64,000 nt of DNA. Source: Paenibacillus mesophilus (GTDB lineage Bacteria > Bacillota > Bacilli > Paenibacillales > NBRC-103111). This document shows positions 16,414-24,115 of the stretch, piece by piece. The number at the start of each line of letters is the position of its first letter. Positions within the stretch are counted from its first letter, which is position 1. The notes below the pieces were generated by a model. The model was not told the origin of the DNA, searched no databases, and saw only the letters and a program-made list of their open reading frames with translations. Location: the NCBI RefSeq assembly GCF_005938385.1, contig NZ_VCRA01000022.1:1-64000 (forward strand). Reading direction: 5' to 3'. The position numbers and the translations under genes are program-made.

Positions 16414-17490
16414 CTATACGAGTCGGCACACCGTCCCCGCGATATACCGGCAAACGTCGGAATCATCGTAGTAGTAATACGTAACAAGCACGCGGCCGTC
16501 GTTCAGCTGCACGGCGCTCGTATATCCGATATCCAGCGACAGTCCGTCCTCTCTCAGAACGGTTTCCTGCGCTTCATCCCATCGCTCGCATTCGGCGTCG
16601 AGCACGACAGCCCGAATCCCGAAGGGAGAATTCCGGTATCCGTATGTAAGCAGCAGATTGCCGCTGTCCAGCGTCAGCGCATGGAACGGGCTCGGGGAAT
16701 AGAACGGCCGCATGACCGGGCGGCTCCAAGTTCGCCCGCCGTCGGTGGATTCGGACGTATAGAGCGGAGAACGCGGTATCTCCTTCGTCGGCTGAACGCT
16801 TACATTGCGCGTTCGAATGAATGCTACCAGTTTCCCCGACGGCGTCCGGAACAAGTTCGGCTCCTCGAACGTATATCCGTCGCACGACTCGATTACGGCG
16901 TGAGCGGTCCACGTGCTTCCCTTGTCTTCGGTTCTGGCGATATGGACATTCGTGCTCTCGGGACTATAGAGCGGAGTTAGGATAGCCCCATCGTCCAGCT
17001 CCACGCTATTGCCGCGAATCGCTCCGTCGATCGGAATCGGGATCGGTCGGTCCCACGTCTGTCCACCGTCCGTCGAGCGGATCGAATGAGCGTTTTTTCT
17101 TCTCCCGATCCACTTCCCGAAGATGTTCTTGTCGCCGATTCGCTTCTCCGCCGCATCTTCCTGCTCGAGCACTTTCCACATGAAAAAAGTCGCGAACAGC
17201 GTTCCGTCGCGCAATTGGTTCAAGCACGGGTCCTGCACCCCGCAGAAATAATCGTCATACAGCACGTTAGGCTCTGGCTCCCACGATATCCCGTCCCCCG
17301 ATGCGATGATCATGGCCCTGGAAGAAGGGTCGATATGAGATATTTTCTCTTCGTTGCGGCGTCTGTCCGGAGCTTGACGAAACCCGAGTACGATACGACC
17401 GTCCGGACGTTTTACAACACTCGGAAAAAAGCTGTTGTACTTCATGTCCTTGTAAATCACGATATGTTCGATCGGTTCAAGTCGCTGCAT
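16414..17490 (-). CDS. Sialidase-fold (BNR/Asp-box) glycosidase-like protein
   Basis: 358 residues with no signal peptide, so probably cytosolic. Three Asp-box motifs are visible: STDGGQTWDRP, TEDKGSTWTA and STDGGRTWSRP, marking a six-bladed beta-propeller of the sialidase superfamily. An early FFPSVVKRPDGRIVLGFRQ segment supplies an Arg in the region of the sialidase arginine triad. Related proteins in Paenibacillaceae are annotated as exo-alpha-sialidase or simply BNR proteins, and many act on other sugars. The start is supported by GGGGAGAGG 7 bases upstream. It is convergent with ileS. True sialidase activity is uncertain. Confidence 0.75.
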   Translation of the reverse strand: MQRLEPIEHIVIYKDMKYNSFFPSVVKRPDGRIVLGFRQAPDRRRNEEKISHIDPSSRAMIIASGDGISWEPEPNVLYDDYFCGVQDPCLNQLRDGTLFATFFMWKVLEQEDAAEKRIGDKNIFGKWIGRRKNAHSIRSTDGGQTWDRPIPIPIDGAIRGNSVELDDGAILTPLYSPESTNVHIARTEDKGSTWTAHAVIESCDGYTFEEPNLFRTPSGKLVAFIRTRNVSVQPTKEIPRSPLYTSESTDGGRTWSRPVMRPFYSPSPFHALTLDSGNLLLTYGYRNSPFGIRAVVLDAECERWDEAQETVLREDGLSLDIGYTSAVQLNDGRVLVTYYYYDDSDVCRYIAGTVCRLV

Positions 17491-17885
17491 AAGATCCTCT
17501 CCCCTACCTTTTCTTACTTCCAGCTACTGAATGCGATTTCATAAAGTGTACGACTTTTCCATTCGACGCTCCTAAGCGGGATCTCCGAGACGTTCGATGA
17601 CGTTGCACAATGCCGCCCTTCTTTATAAATATTTACTTTGTATCTTATTATGACACAGTGTATTCGTTAAATATTATATACCGTGTTCTTTGCATTAGTA
17701 AATATCGAAATCGCAACACTTGAACGGCAAAAAGGCCCGACCTCGGCGCCATGCGATGCGCTAACCTGACCTCTTCCATATATCCGGCGATCTTACTTCT
17801 ACCTCGCGCAGTGTGACGCAGATACCCGCTCAAACATGCCGGCAACCCCTGTATAGTTTCTGTATAGCTCATATTGATATACTCC
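17491..17885. other. Intergenic region, no gene seen
   Basis: AT-rich around 17620-17700, with TATAAT-like sequence on the minus strand that could be the promoter of the sialidase-fold gene. No credible coding frame or stable structured RNA was recognised. Confidence 0.5.
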
Positions 17886-17911
17886 TTCGGGTGGTTACAT
17901 ATGTACCCGAA
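17886..17911 (+). repeat. Hairpin at the left end of the IS200-like element
   Basis: TTCGGGT and ACCCGAA form a 7-bp stem around a 12-base loop just upstream of the transposase start. IS200/IS605 elements use such subterminal hairpins as transposase recognition sites; TTAC inside the loop is suggestive. Confidence 0.6.
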
Positions 17912-17931
17912 ATTCAAAAGAGGTGGAGAAC

Positions 17932-18330
17932 GTGACGGCAGTCAAACAAGGCAGAGGATATGTGTACGCCATCCAGTATCATATCGTATGGTGCGTCAAA
18001 GATCGCCATAGCATGCTGCTTGGCGACATAGGTATAGGGCTCGAGGAAATATTGCATCGGATTGCCGCAGACAACGGTTTCACGATTTCGGAGATTGAAT
18101 GCAATGGTGACCATGTTCATCTCTTGCTGGAGTGTACTCCCCAACATTCGATTCCGAATATGATCAAAACATTGAAAGGCGTTTCGGCGAGGCTGCTGTT
18201 TAAAGAGTTCCCTGTGTTAAAAAAGAAGGGGGGACAGAAACTTTGGAATCCCTCTTACTTTGTGGCGACCGTTAGTGAGCAGTTGGAAGCACAAATACGT
18301 CAATACATTCAACATCAGAAAGCAAGGTGA
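17932..18330 (+). CDS. tnpA: IS200/IS605-family transposase TnpA (Y1 HUH)
   Basis: About 132 residues, a normal full length for single-strand transposases of IS200 type. The HUH metal site is seen as GDHVHLLLE, and the catalytic tyrosine is likely the one in QIRQYIQHQ near the C-terminus. The family opening is seen as YHIVWCVKDRH. The GTG at 17932 has AGGTGG about 5 bases upstream; a GTG three codons earlier is possible but lacks a ribosome site. No TnpB accessory gene adjoins it. It appears intact and could mobilise palindrome-ended elements in trans, which is inference. Confidence 0.92.
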   Translation: MTAVKQGRGYVYAIQYHIVWCVKDRHSMLLGDIGIGLEEILHRIAADNGFTISEIECNGDHVHLLLECTPQHSIPNMIKTLKGVSARLLFKEFPVLKKKGGQKLWNPSYFVATVSEQLEAQIRQYIQHQKAR

Positions 18331-18354
18331 CATGCGGAATTGTTCGGGAATAGA

Positions 18355-18390
18355 GAAGCCCCCAACCGCATTCGCACGGCAAGGGGCATC
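18355..18390 (-). terminator. Likely terminator of the qox operon
   Basis: GCCCC and GGGGC arms with an inner CCG/CGG pairing lie just downstream of the qoxD stop on the minus strand. The T-run is weak, so the call rests mostly on position and stem strength. Confidence 0.45.
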
Positions 18391-18396
18391 CTAATT

Positions 18397-18759
18397 TTAA
18401 GCAACTTGATTGTAAGTCATGATCCAAATCGAACCGATGACGATCGTAAGCAGAATGATCAAGCCGAGGATGAGCGCCATCAAGTTCCAGCGCGGCTTCT
18501 TCTCTTCCCGCAGGTGCATGAAGAAGACGAGCTGGACGACGAATTGCAGAACCGCCGTGCCGAGCATGATGACCATAGCGCCGGTTCCCTCGACCCAGTG
18601 GTTCAGCACGACGACGAGCGGAATGATCGTCAATACGATCGATAAGAGAAAGCCGGTAAGGTACGATTTGAACGAGCCGTGCGCCTCGTGCTGCGAATCG
18701 TGCGCCCCGCCGCCGTGGCCTCCATTCGCGCCGCCGGAATGAACGGAATGCTGCGCCAT
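18397..18759 (-). CDS. qoxD: Quinol oxidase subunit IV
   Basis: 120 residues: a Gly/His-rich N-terminus followed by three membrane helices, matching the CyoD/QoxD family (VVLNHW and FFMHLREEK segments). It is a small assembly or stability subunit of the haem-copper quinol oxidase in the cytoplasmic membrane. It starts 1 base after the qoxC stop, so it is the last gene of a tightly packed operon. Confidence 0.92.
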   Translation of the reverse strand: MAQHSVHSGGANGGHGGGAHDSQHEAHGSFKSYLTGFLLSIVLTIIPLVVVLNHWVEGTGAMVIMLGTAVLQFVVQLVFFMHLREEKKPRWNLMALILGLIILLTIVIGSIWIMTYNQVA

Positions 18760-18760
18760 C

Positions 18761-19396
18761 TTACATCACCCCCATCAAATAAACGATCGTGAAGACGAAA
18801 ATCCAGACGACGTCGAGAAAGTGCCAGTACAAGCTGATGACGTTCACCTTGCGCCGGGTTACCGGTGTAAGCCCGTGCTTGCGCAGCTGGATCATGATCG
18901 CGACCATCCATACGAGACCGACCGTTACGTGAAGACCGTGCGCCCCTACAAGGGTGAAAAATGCGGACAGGAACGCGCTTGTACCGATGGTTGCGCCCTC
19001 GTGAACGAGCTTCACGAACTCCATGACTTCGAGCGTAATGAATGACAATCCGAGCAGCGCCGTTACGGCCAGCCAGCCGATCAGACCTTTCCGGTCCCCC
19101 CGGTTCATCGCCAGCACCGCCAAACCGCTCGTGAACGAGCTGGTCAGCAGAATAAACGTCTCGGCGATAATGCCGGGCATTTCAAACAGCTCATGCGGCG
19201 TAGGTCCGCCGTTCGTATTGCCCATCAGCACGACATACGTGGCGAACAACGTGCCGAACAAAATACAGTCCGTAATCAGAAACAGCCAGAAGCCGAACAT
19301 CCGAAGCGATTCCTGATCGTGGTGGCCGTCGTGATGACCGTGATCGTCCGCAGCCGAATGCGAATTCGTATGATTATGTCCCGCTGCATGTGCCAT
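18761..19396 (-). CDS. qoxC: Quinol oxidase subunit III
   Basis: 211 residues with five predicted membrane helices after a His-rich N-terminal tail (about residues 1-28). FGFWLFLITDCILFGTLFA and HGLHVTVGLVWM are typical of CyoC/QoxC-type subunit III. Its ATG overlaps the qoxB TGA in an ATGA junction, which indicates translational coupling. Confidence 0.95.
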   Translation of the reverse strand: MAHAAGHNHTNSHSAADDHGHHDGHHDQESLRMFGFWLFLITDCILFGTLFATYVVLMGNTNGGPTPHELFEMPGIIAETFILLTSSFTSGLAVLAMNRGDRKGLIGWLAVTALLGLSFITLEVMEFVKLVHEGATIGTSAFLSAFFTLVGAHGLHVTVGLVWMVAIMIQLRKHGLTPVTRRKVNVISLYWHFLDVVWIFVFTIVYLMGVM

Positions 19397-21363
19397 CAGA
19401 CCGTCCCCCTCATCTCGGCTTCCGTCCGAATCACTTCTTCCGCCGGAATATAGTAATCGTTATTATAAGTAAACGAGTGTACGAGCATGCAAACCACTAC
19501 GCCGATCATGCCCGGAATCGCCATCCACAGCCAGTTGAATACGAAGCCGAAGCCGGCGATAAACCAGAAGAACGATTTGATGAACGGAATGCCCGAATTG
19601 CCCGGCATATGAATCGGCTCGATAGGCGGAGTCGGCGTCGGCGGATGCCCTTGCTCCCTCCGGAGCTTCTCTTCCCACCACGAATCCCGCTCATGAACGA
19701 CGGGTACCGTCGCGAAGTTGTACGCGGGAGCAGGCGAAGGAATCGACCATTCCAGCGTCCGGCCGCCCCAAGGATCGGCGGGAGCCTTCTGAATGAACTT
19801 CATGCTGTGCACGATTTGCCAAACTTGGAACAAGAACGCAAGACCCATCAGGAAGCCGCCGATCGTCGACACGAGGTTCAGCTCCCACCAGCCGCGATCC
19901 CAGCCGTATGCATTGATCCGACGCGTCATCCCCATCAGGCCGAGAGCGTACTGCGGCATGAAGCACACATAAAATCCGATGTTCCACAGCCAGAAGGCCC
20001 ATTTGCCGAGATGCTCGTTCAGCATAAACCCGGTAACCTTCGGCCACCAGTAGTACAGCCCTGCGAAATAGCCGAACACGACGCCTCCGATCAGCACTTG
20101 ATGGAAGTGAGCGATCAGGAAGTAGCTGTTATGGAACTGGAAATCGGCCGGCGCTACGGAGAGCAGCACGCCCGTCATCCCGCCTACGACGAAGCAAGGG
20201 ATAAAGGCGATCGACCACATCATCGGCGTCTTGAAGGTGATTCGGCCGCGGAACATCGTGAACAGCCAGTTGAACACCTTCACGCCGGTCGGAATCGCGA
20301 TAATCATCGTCGATACGGCGAAGAACGCGTTGACGTTAGCGCCGGAGCCCATCGTGAAGAAGTGATGCGCCCATGTGAAGAACGATACGACGCTGATGCT
20401 CATCAGAGCAAACACCATCGATTTGTAGCCGAACAAACGTTTCTTTGCAAAAGTAGCCGTAACCTCGGAAAAAATTCCGAATGCCGGCAATACTACAATA
20501 TAAACCTCGGGGTGACCCCACATCCAGATCAGGTTAATATACATCATCGGGTTCCCGCCGCCGTCCAGCGTAAAGAAGTGAGCGCCCATAAACCGGTCCA
20601 GCCACAACAGGAACAACGTTACGGTCAAAATCGGGAAGGCGAGAATAATCGTCAAGCAGCTGGACAGCACCGACCACGAGAACATCGGCATTTTCATCAG
20701 CTTCATGCCGGGCGCGCGCATTTTCAGAATCGTCACGATGAAGTTGATCCCGGTCATCAAGCTGCCGATCCCGGATATTTGGATACCCCATATATAGAAG
20801 TTCTGCCCGACGCCGGGACTGTGCGACAGTTCCGATAGCGGCGGATACGCAAGCCACCCCGCATCCGGCGAACCGCCGATGACGAACGACAGGTTGAACA
20901 GCATCGCACCCCAGAAAAACAGCCAGAAGCTGAGCGAGTTCAGGAACGGGAATGCAACGTCGCGTGCGCCGATCTGCAGCGGTACGACAAGATTGAACAA
21001 GCCGAACATGAGCGGCATCGCCATAAATAAAATCATAATGACGCCGTGGGTCGTAAAAATCGCGTTATAGTGCTCTGGCGTCAAAAACTGATTGTCAGGG
21101 ACGGCAAGCTGGGTCCGCATCAGAAGCGCGTCCATTCCGCCCCGGAACAACATCAGAAGGGATGCCAGAACGTACATGATGCTAATTCGTTTATGATCCA
21201 CCGTCGTGAGCCATTCGCGCCACAGCCACGTCCATTTCTTGAAATAGGACAGCACGAACACGACGGAAATGAGCGTAAGCGCGATGGCGACGTCCGCGCC
21301 GTAGATGAGCGGGTCGCCGGTAACGAAAAATTCGGAAGCGAATGTTTTAATGCTGTCCCACAT
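19396..21363 (-). CDS. qoxB: Quinol oxidase subunit I, haem-copper catalytic subunit
   Basis: 655 residues with about 14-15 membrane helices. The active-site signature WGHPEVYIVVLPAFG supplies the CuB histidine and the cross-linked tyrosine. The CuB histidine pair is seen in TWAHHFFTMG and the haem ligands in IAHFHQVLIGG. It reduces oxygen to water at a haem-copper centre while pumping protons. The length and the partner subunit II point to a menaquinol (QoxB/CyoB) rather than a cytochrome c oxidase. Its start lies inside the end of qoxA (17-base overlap) with AAGGGGGG upstream. Confidence 0.96.
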   Translation of the reverse strand: MWDSIKTFASEFFVTGDPLIYGADVAIALTLISVVFVLSYFKKWTWLWREWLTTVDHKRISIMYVLASLLMLFRGGMDALLMRTQLAVPDNQFLTPEHYNAIFTTHGVIMILFMAMPLMFGLFNLVVPLQIGARDVAFPFLNSLSFWLFFWGAMLFNLSFVIGGSPDAGWLAYPPLSELSHSPGVGQNFYIWGIQISGIGSLMTGINFIVTILKMRAPGMKLMKMPMFSWSVLSSCLTIILAFPILTVTLFLLWLDRFMGAHFFTLDGGGNPMMYINLIWMWGHPEVYIVVLPAFGIFSEVTATFAKKRLFGYKSMVFALMSISVVSFFTWAHHFFTMGSGANVNAFFAVSTMIIAIPTGVKVFNWLFTMFRGRITFKTPMMWSIAFIPCFVVGGMTGVLLSVAPADFQFHNSYFLIAHFHQVLIGGVVFGYFAGLYYWWPKVTGFMLNEHLGKWAFWLWNIGFYVCFMPQYALGLMGMTRRINAYGWDRGWWELNLVSTIGGFLMGLAFLFQVWQIVHSMKFIQKAPADPWGGRTLEWSIPSPAPAYNFATVPVVHERDSWWEEKLRREQGHPPTPTPPIEPIHMPGNSGIPFIKSFFWFIAGFGFVFNWLWMAIPGMIGVVVCMLVHSFTYNNDYYIPAEEVIRTEAEMRGTV

Positions 21364-22327
21364 GGTCGTGCCCCCCTTCTTGTTTGGTTACGGTTTTCGA
21401 TGCAGCGACTTCTTTGCCGTGCCCTTCGTGGCTTTTGTCCGTGAATGACGACGCTTGGCCTCCATGATTGTGGCCGGCCGAATATTTCGTGACCGTCTGC
21501 TCGAACAGCCCTATCGGGAACGAGGAGAAGCTTTGCACCTCGGAAACTCCGGGCATAGCCAGCTTCTTGTAGCCGTCTGCCGTCAAAGCCGGCTGCGTGC
21601 TCTTGATGCCGGATACCCACTTGTCGAACTGCTCCTGCGAGGTCGCTTCGGCCGTGAAGATCATGCTGGCGAAGTCTTTGCCGCTGAAGTTGGCCCCAGA
21701 GCCGAAATATTTCCCGGGTTCGTCCGCTTGCAGGTGCAGCGTCATCGCCATGCCCGACATCGTATAAATTTGCCCGCCGAGCTGCGGAATCCAGAACGAA
21801 TTCATCGGAGCGTCCGAAGTCAGCAAGAACTTGACCGGAACGTCTTCGGGGAATTGAATGTAATTGACCGTTGCAATGCCTTGCTCGGGATAATAGAACA
21901 ACCATTTCCAGTCCAGCGAGGTTACTTGGATCGTGATCGGCTTCTTGTCCGACGCAAGCGGCCTGGAAGGCTCCAGCATGTGCGTATACTTTATCGTAAT
22001 CGCGGCAAGAGTAACGATGATCAGGATCGGGATCCCCCACCAGATCGTTTCCAGCTTCGTATTATGCTCCCATTCCGGCTTGTATTTCGCCTTGTTCGCT
22101 TTGTTGTCGCGGTACCGCCATACGATGACGAAGGTCATGATGAGCACCGGCACTACGACGATGAGGCAAAGCAGCGTCGACAGGAGAATCAAATCTTTCT
22201 GCTGTTCGCCGATCGGACCTTTCGGGTCCAACACAATCATGCTGTCCGTGCAGCCGGAAGCCATAACGGCCGTCGCTGCGAGCAGCAGTACGGAAATCAG
22301 GTGCCGTATGACTCGCGAATGTTTCAT
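21347..22327 (-). CDS. qoxA: Quinol oxidase subunit II
   Basis: 326 residues. A lipoprotein signal (VMASGC, Cys near residue 26) and two membrane helices are followed by a cupredoxin-like external domain. The region where cytochrome c oxidases bind CuA (CxxxC, H, M) reads YFGSGANFSGKDFASM and has no cysteines, so electrons come from menaquinol, not cytochrome c. WIPQLGGQIYTM is a hallmark of CyoA/QoxA. A His-rich tail ends the protein. It is the first gene of the operon. Confidence 0.95.
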   Translation of the reverse strand: MKHSRVIRHLISVLLLAATAVMASGCTDSMIVLDPKGPIGEQQKDLILLSTLLCLIVVVPVLIMTFVIVWRYRDNKANKAKYKPEWEHNTKLETIWWGIPILIIVTLAAITIKYTHMLEPSRPLASDKKPITIQVTSLDWKWLFYYPEQGIATVNYIQFPEDVPVKFLLTSDAPMNSFWIPQLGGQIYTMSGMAMTLHLQADEPGKYFGSGANFSGKDFASMIFTAEATSQEQFDKWVSGIKSTQPALTADGYKKLAMPGVSEVQSFSSFPIGLFEQTVTKYSAGHNHGGQASSFTDKSHEGHGKEVAASKTVTKQEGGHDHVGQH

Positions 22328-22531
22328 GTTCCCATCTCCTATAAGCTTTCGTTTGAAAGCCGTCGTCTTCTCTTGTCATTACCATAGCAGAAACAAACTG
22401 AAACTTCCGCACGATTACACACTTTTAACAAAGGCGTCAACGATCCGCCGCAATTCCGTAAAATAAAGTTCAACGTTTCGACAAGATGAATCGGATAAAG
22501 CGTTTTCCTTGTGCGGCATGCCCTTGCGCAC

Positions 22532-22563
22532 AAAAAAAAGAGAAGCCGCGTCAGCTTCTCTTC
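22532..22563 (-). terminator. Terminator of the small membrane protein gene
   Basis: On the minus strand, AGAAGCTGACGCGGCTTCT is followed by a run of eight T. This strong intrinsic terminator lies about 30 bp after the stop at 22592. Confidence 0.9.
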
Positions 22564-22591
22564 TATCCAATCGCTTGTCACGGTTGACCCG

Positions 22592-22846
22592 TTACTCGCT
22601 TTGCTTCGCCTTATTATGATGAAACAGCCGGATAGCCGCTCCGATCATGTAGATTTGAACACTGCCGACCAGAAAGCCGATGCCGACCATCAGACCGAGA
22701 TTCCGATCCGAGAAATCGCTTACCTCGAACAAGCAAGTCAATAATCCGATAGCCAAAGCGATCCAAGCCGCTACGGTCATGAATGAAGCGAGACGGTTGC
22801 CGTCCTTGACCGATTCCTGCTTCAACGCGAGTTGTTTAGTCGTCAT
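22592..22846 (-). CDS. Small two-helix membrane protein, function unknown
   Basis: 84 residues with two hydrophobic helices (about 25-45 and 54-75) joined by a short polar turn, vaguely like YiaA/YiaB two-helix proteins. The ATG at 22846 is chosen because GGGAG lies 8 bases upstream. It has its own strong terminator and so is monocistronic. It sits upstream of qoxA on the same strand but is separated by that terminator. I do not recognise the family with confidence. Confidence 0.75.
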   Translation of the reverse strand: MTTKQLALKQESVKDGNRLASFMTVAAWIALAIGLLTCLFEVSDFSDRNLGLMVGIGFLVGSVQIYMIGAAIRLFHHNKAKQSE

Positions 22847-22986
22847 GAGGAACACTCCCTGCGAATTTCATTGTTACGTATATTGTAACATATTTTTCGC
22901 AAAATGTTCACCGCTTTTTCATTTTTTGTTCAAATTCCCGACAAAAATGGGTGAAGGGGCTTCGGTTCACCTATTCGGCAATATGT

Positions 22987-23060
22987 AAAAAAGCGCCTGA
23001 TCCTTCGTTGGAGTAAGGAAGCCCGTGGGCTCCTAACCGTTCTTCGGAAGGACAAGCGCC
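22987..23060 (-). terminator. Large branched hairpin and T-run after the zinc-ribbon gene
   Basis: Read on the minus strand: GGCGCTTGTCCTTC pairs with GAAGGATCAGGCGC, enclosing a second hairpin AGGAGCCCACGGGCTTCCT, and a TTTTTT run follows. This is an unusually large terminator, or a small structured RNA that ends in a terminator. Confidence 0.75.
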
Positions 23061-23080
23061 ATGATATCGTGTGTATTTTA

Positions 23081-23548
23081 CTATTGTGCAGAAGCTCCGC
23101 AGCTTCCGCAGAACTTATCCGAACTGTCCATTTCCGCGCCGCAGGAAGGACACGGCTTTACGGGAGCTTCAAGCGCTTCCGGCTCCGCTTCTTCTTTGAT
23201 CTCGAATTGATGTCCGCATTTGGGGCAAAATTTGCTGTCCAAGGGGACTACATTGCCGCATGTACAATCTTTCTCATTCTTCACCACTTTAATCCGATGC
23301 TCCAGAACGGCGATTTCTTGCTGTAGGACGATCACATTGTTGGAGCACCGCTCGATCTCGGCTTCGGCAGACGATAAATCCTTGGCGACATAAGCTTCGA
23401 AAACGGCTTCCCCCATCTGATTGAAACACTTCTCGATTTCTTTTCTTTTGGATGAAATCTGCGTGCCGAGCCGCGTAATCTCCACGGTATCCTTGGCCTT
23501 GTCGGCTGCTTTGGATGCGCCTTCCTTCAACTTGTCAAAAAAACTCAT
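23081..23548 (-). CDS. Zinc-ribbon protein with N-terminal coiled coil
   Basis: 155 residues. An amphipathic N-terminus (MSFFDKLKEGASKAADKAKD) leads into a helical, probably coiled-coil region (about 20-85). Two four-cysteine zinc ribbons follow: CTCGN then CPKCG, and CPSCG then CGSCG. Proteins with this layout are common in Firmicutes; their role is not established. The ATG at 23548 has GGAGGG 5 bases upstream, and longer in-frame versions lack a ribosome site. It is followed by a large structured terminator. Confidence 0.85.
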   Translation of the reverse strand: MSFFDKLKEGASKAADKAKDTVEITRLGTQISSKRKEIEKCFNQMGEAVFEAYVAKDLSSAEAEIERCSNNVIVLQQEIAVLEHRIKVVKNEKDCTCGNVVPLDSKFCPKCGHQFEIKEEAEPEALEAPVKPCPSCGAEMDSSDKFCGSCGASAQ

Positions 23549-23697
23549 ACGATCCCTCCAAGATCCCCTTATTGTTCCGGACTTCAACACGCAAAAATAA
23601 TGGCAATAATTATATAATAAACCATATTCGTGTTGTTGTTTGTCGAATTCTGTTGCCAAGTAAAATTAGGTATTATAGCTTACTTCGGAAAAACTCT

Positions 23698-23728
23698 AAA
23701 CCCGCTTCCTCCATCAGGAAGCGGGTTC
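23698..23728. terminator. Hairpin terminator between the zinc-ribbon and hypothetical genes
   Basis: AACCCGCTTCCT, short loop, AGGAAGCGGGTT: a 12-bp perfect stem. It lies downstream of the minus-strand gene at 23774 and has T-rich flanks on both sides, so it can act in either direction. Confidence 0.8.
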
Positions 23729-23773
23729 TTACTTATATTGCCGCGATAGGCTTGCGATAGGTTGAATTCTTCA

Positions 23774-24085
23774 TCAGAATGGAAGCTCTATTTCTGCCAT
23801 TGACGGCGATAGCTTCTGTTGAATCTTGACGGCGCTTCGCTTTACCGGAAGGGGTGACGAATTCGCCGCAGCGGACGGGCGTTTGTTCCCGAACTTTTCC
23901 GCATACAACTCCCAGACCCACTCGCGGACGGGCGCCTTCCACTTCTGGGAGGGGGACGGGATGTTCTTCGTTAGGCTCTTCGGCGTCATCCCGAGCTCCT
24001 TCGCCATCCGGATCTCTTCATCGCTTAGTCGGCATCGTTTTTTGGCATCCGCCCAGGCGGCTTCCTTGTCCAGCTTTTTGCTCAT
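23774..24085 (-). CDS. Conserved small protein, function unknown
   Basis: 103 residues, basic and soluble. It contains LSDEEIRMAKELGMTPKSL and WVWELYAEKFGNKRP, a layout I associate with uncharacterised Paenibacillus proteins. A weak helix-turn-helix-like look around 20-40 is not enough to assign a role. The start has AGGGGG about 10 bases upstream. It lies 30 bases downstream of the AAA-ATPase gene, so the two may be co-transcribed. Confidence 0.7.
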   Translation of the reverse strand: MSKKLDKEAAWADAKKRCRLSDEEIRMAKELGMTPKSLTKNIPSPSQKWKAPVREWVWELYAEKFGNKRPSAAANSSPLPVKRSAVKIQQKLSPSMAEIELPF

Positions 24086-24115
24086 GGATGTCTATCCCCC
24101 TAAATAAATAAAAGA

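Noticed and set aside
16414..17490. Secreted sialidase
   Set aside because: There is no signal peptide, and only the Asp-box propeller fold can be supported, so sialidase activity was not asserted.
17648..17917. An 89-codon minus-strand frame upstream of the transposase
   Set aside because: It has no ribosome site, odd composition and overlaps the insertion-sequence end hairpin.
18397..22327. Cytochrome c oxidase (ctaCDEF)
   Set aside because: Subunit II lacks the CuA cysteines and any haem c motif, so a quinol oxidase is the better call.
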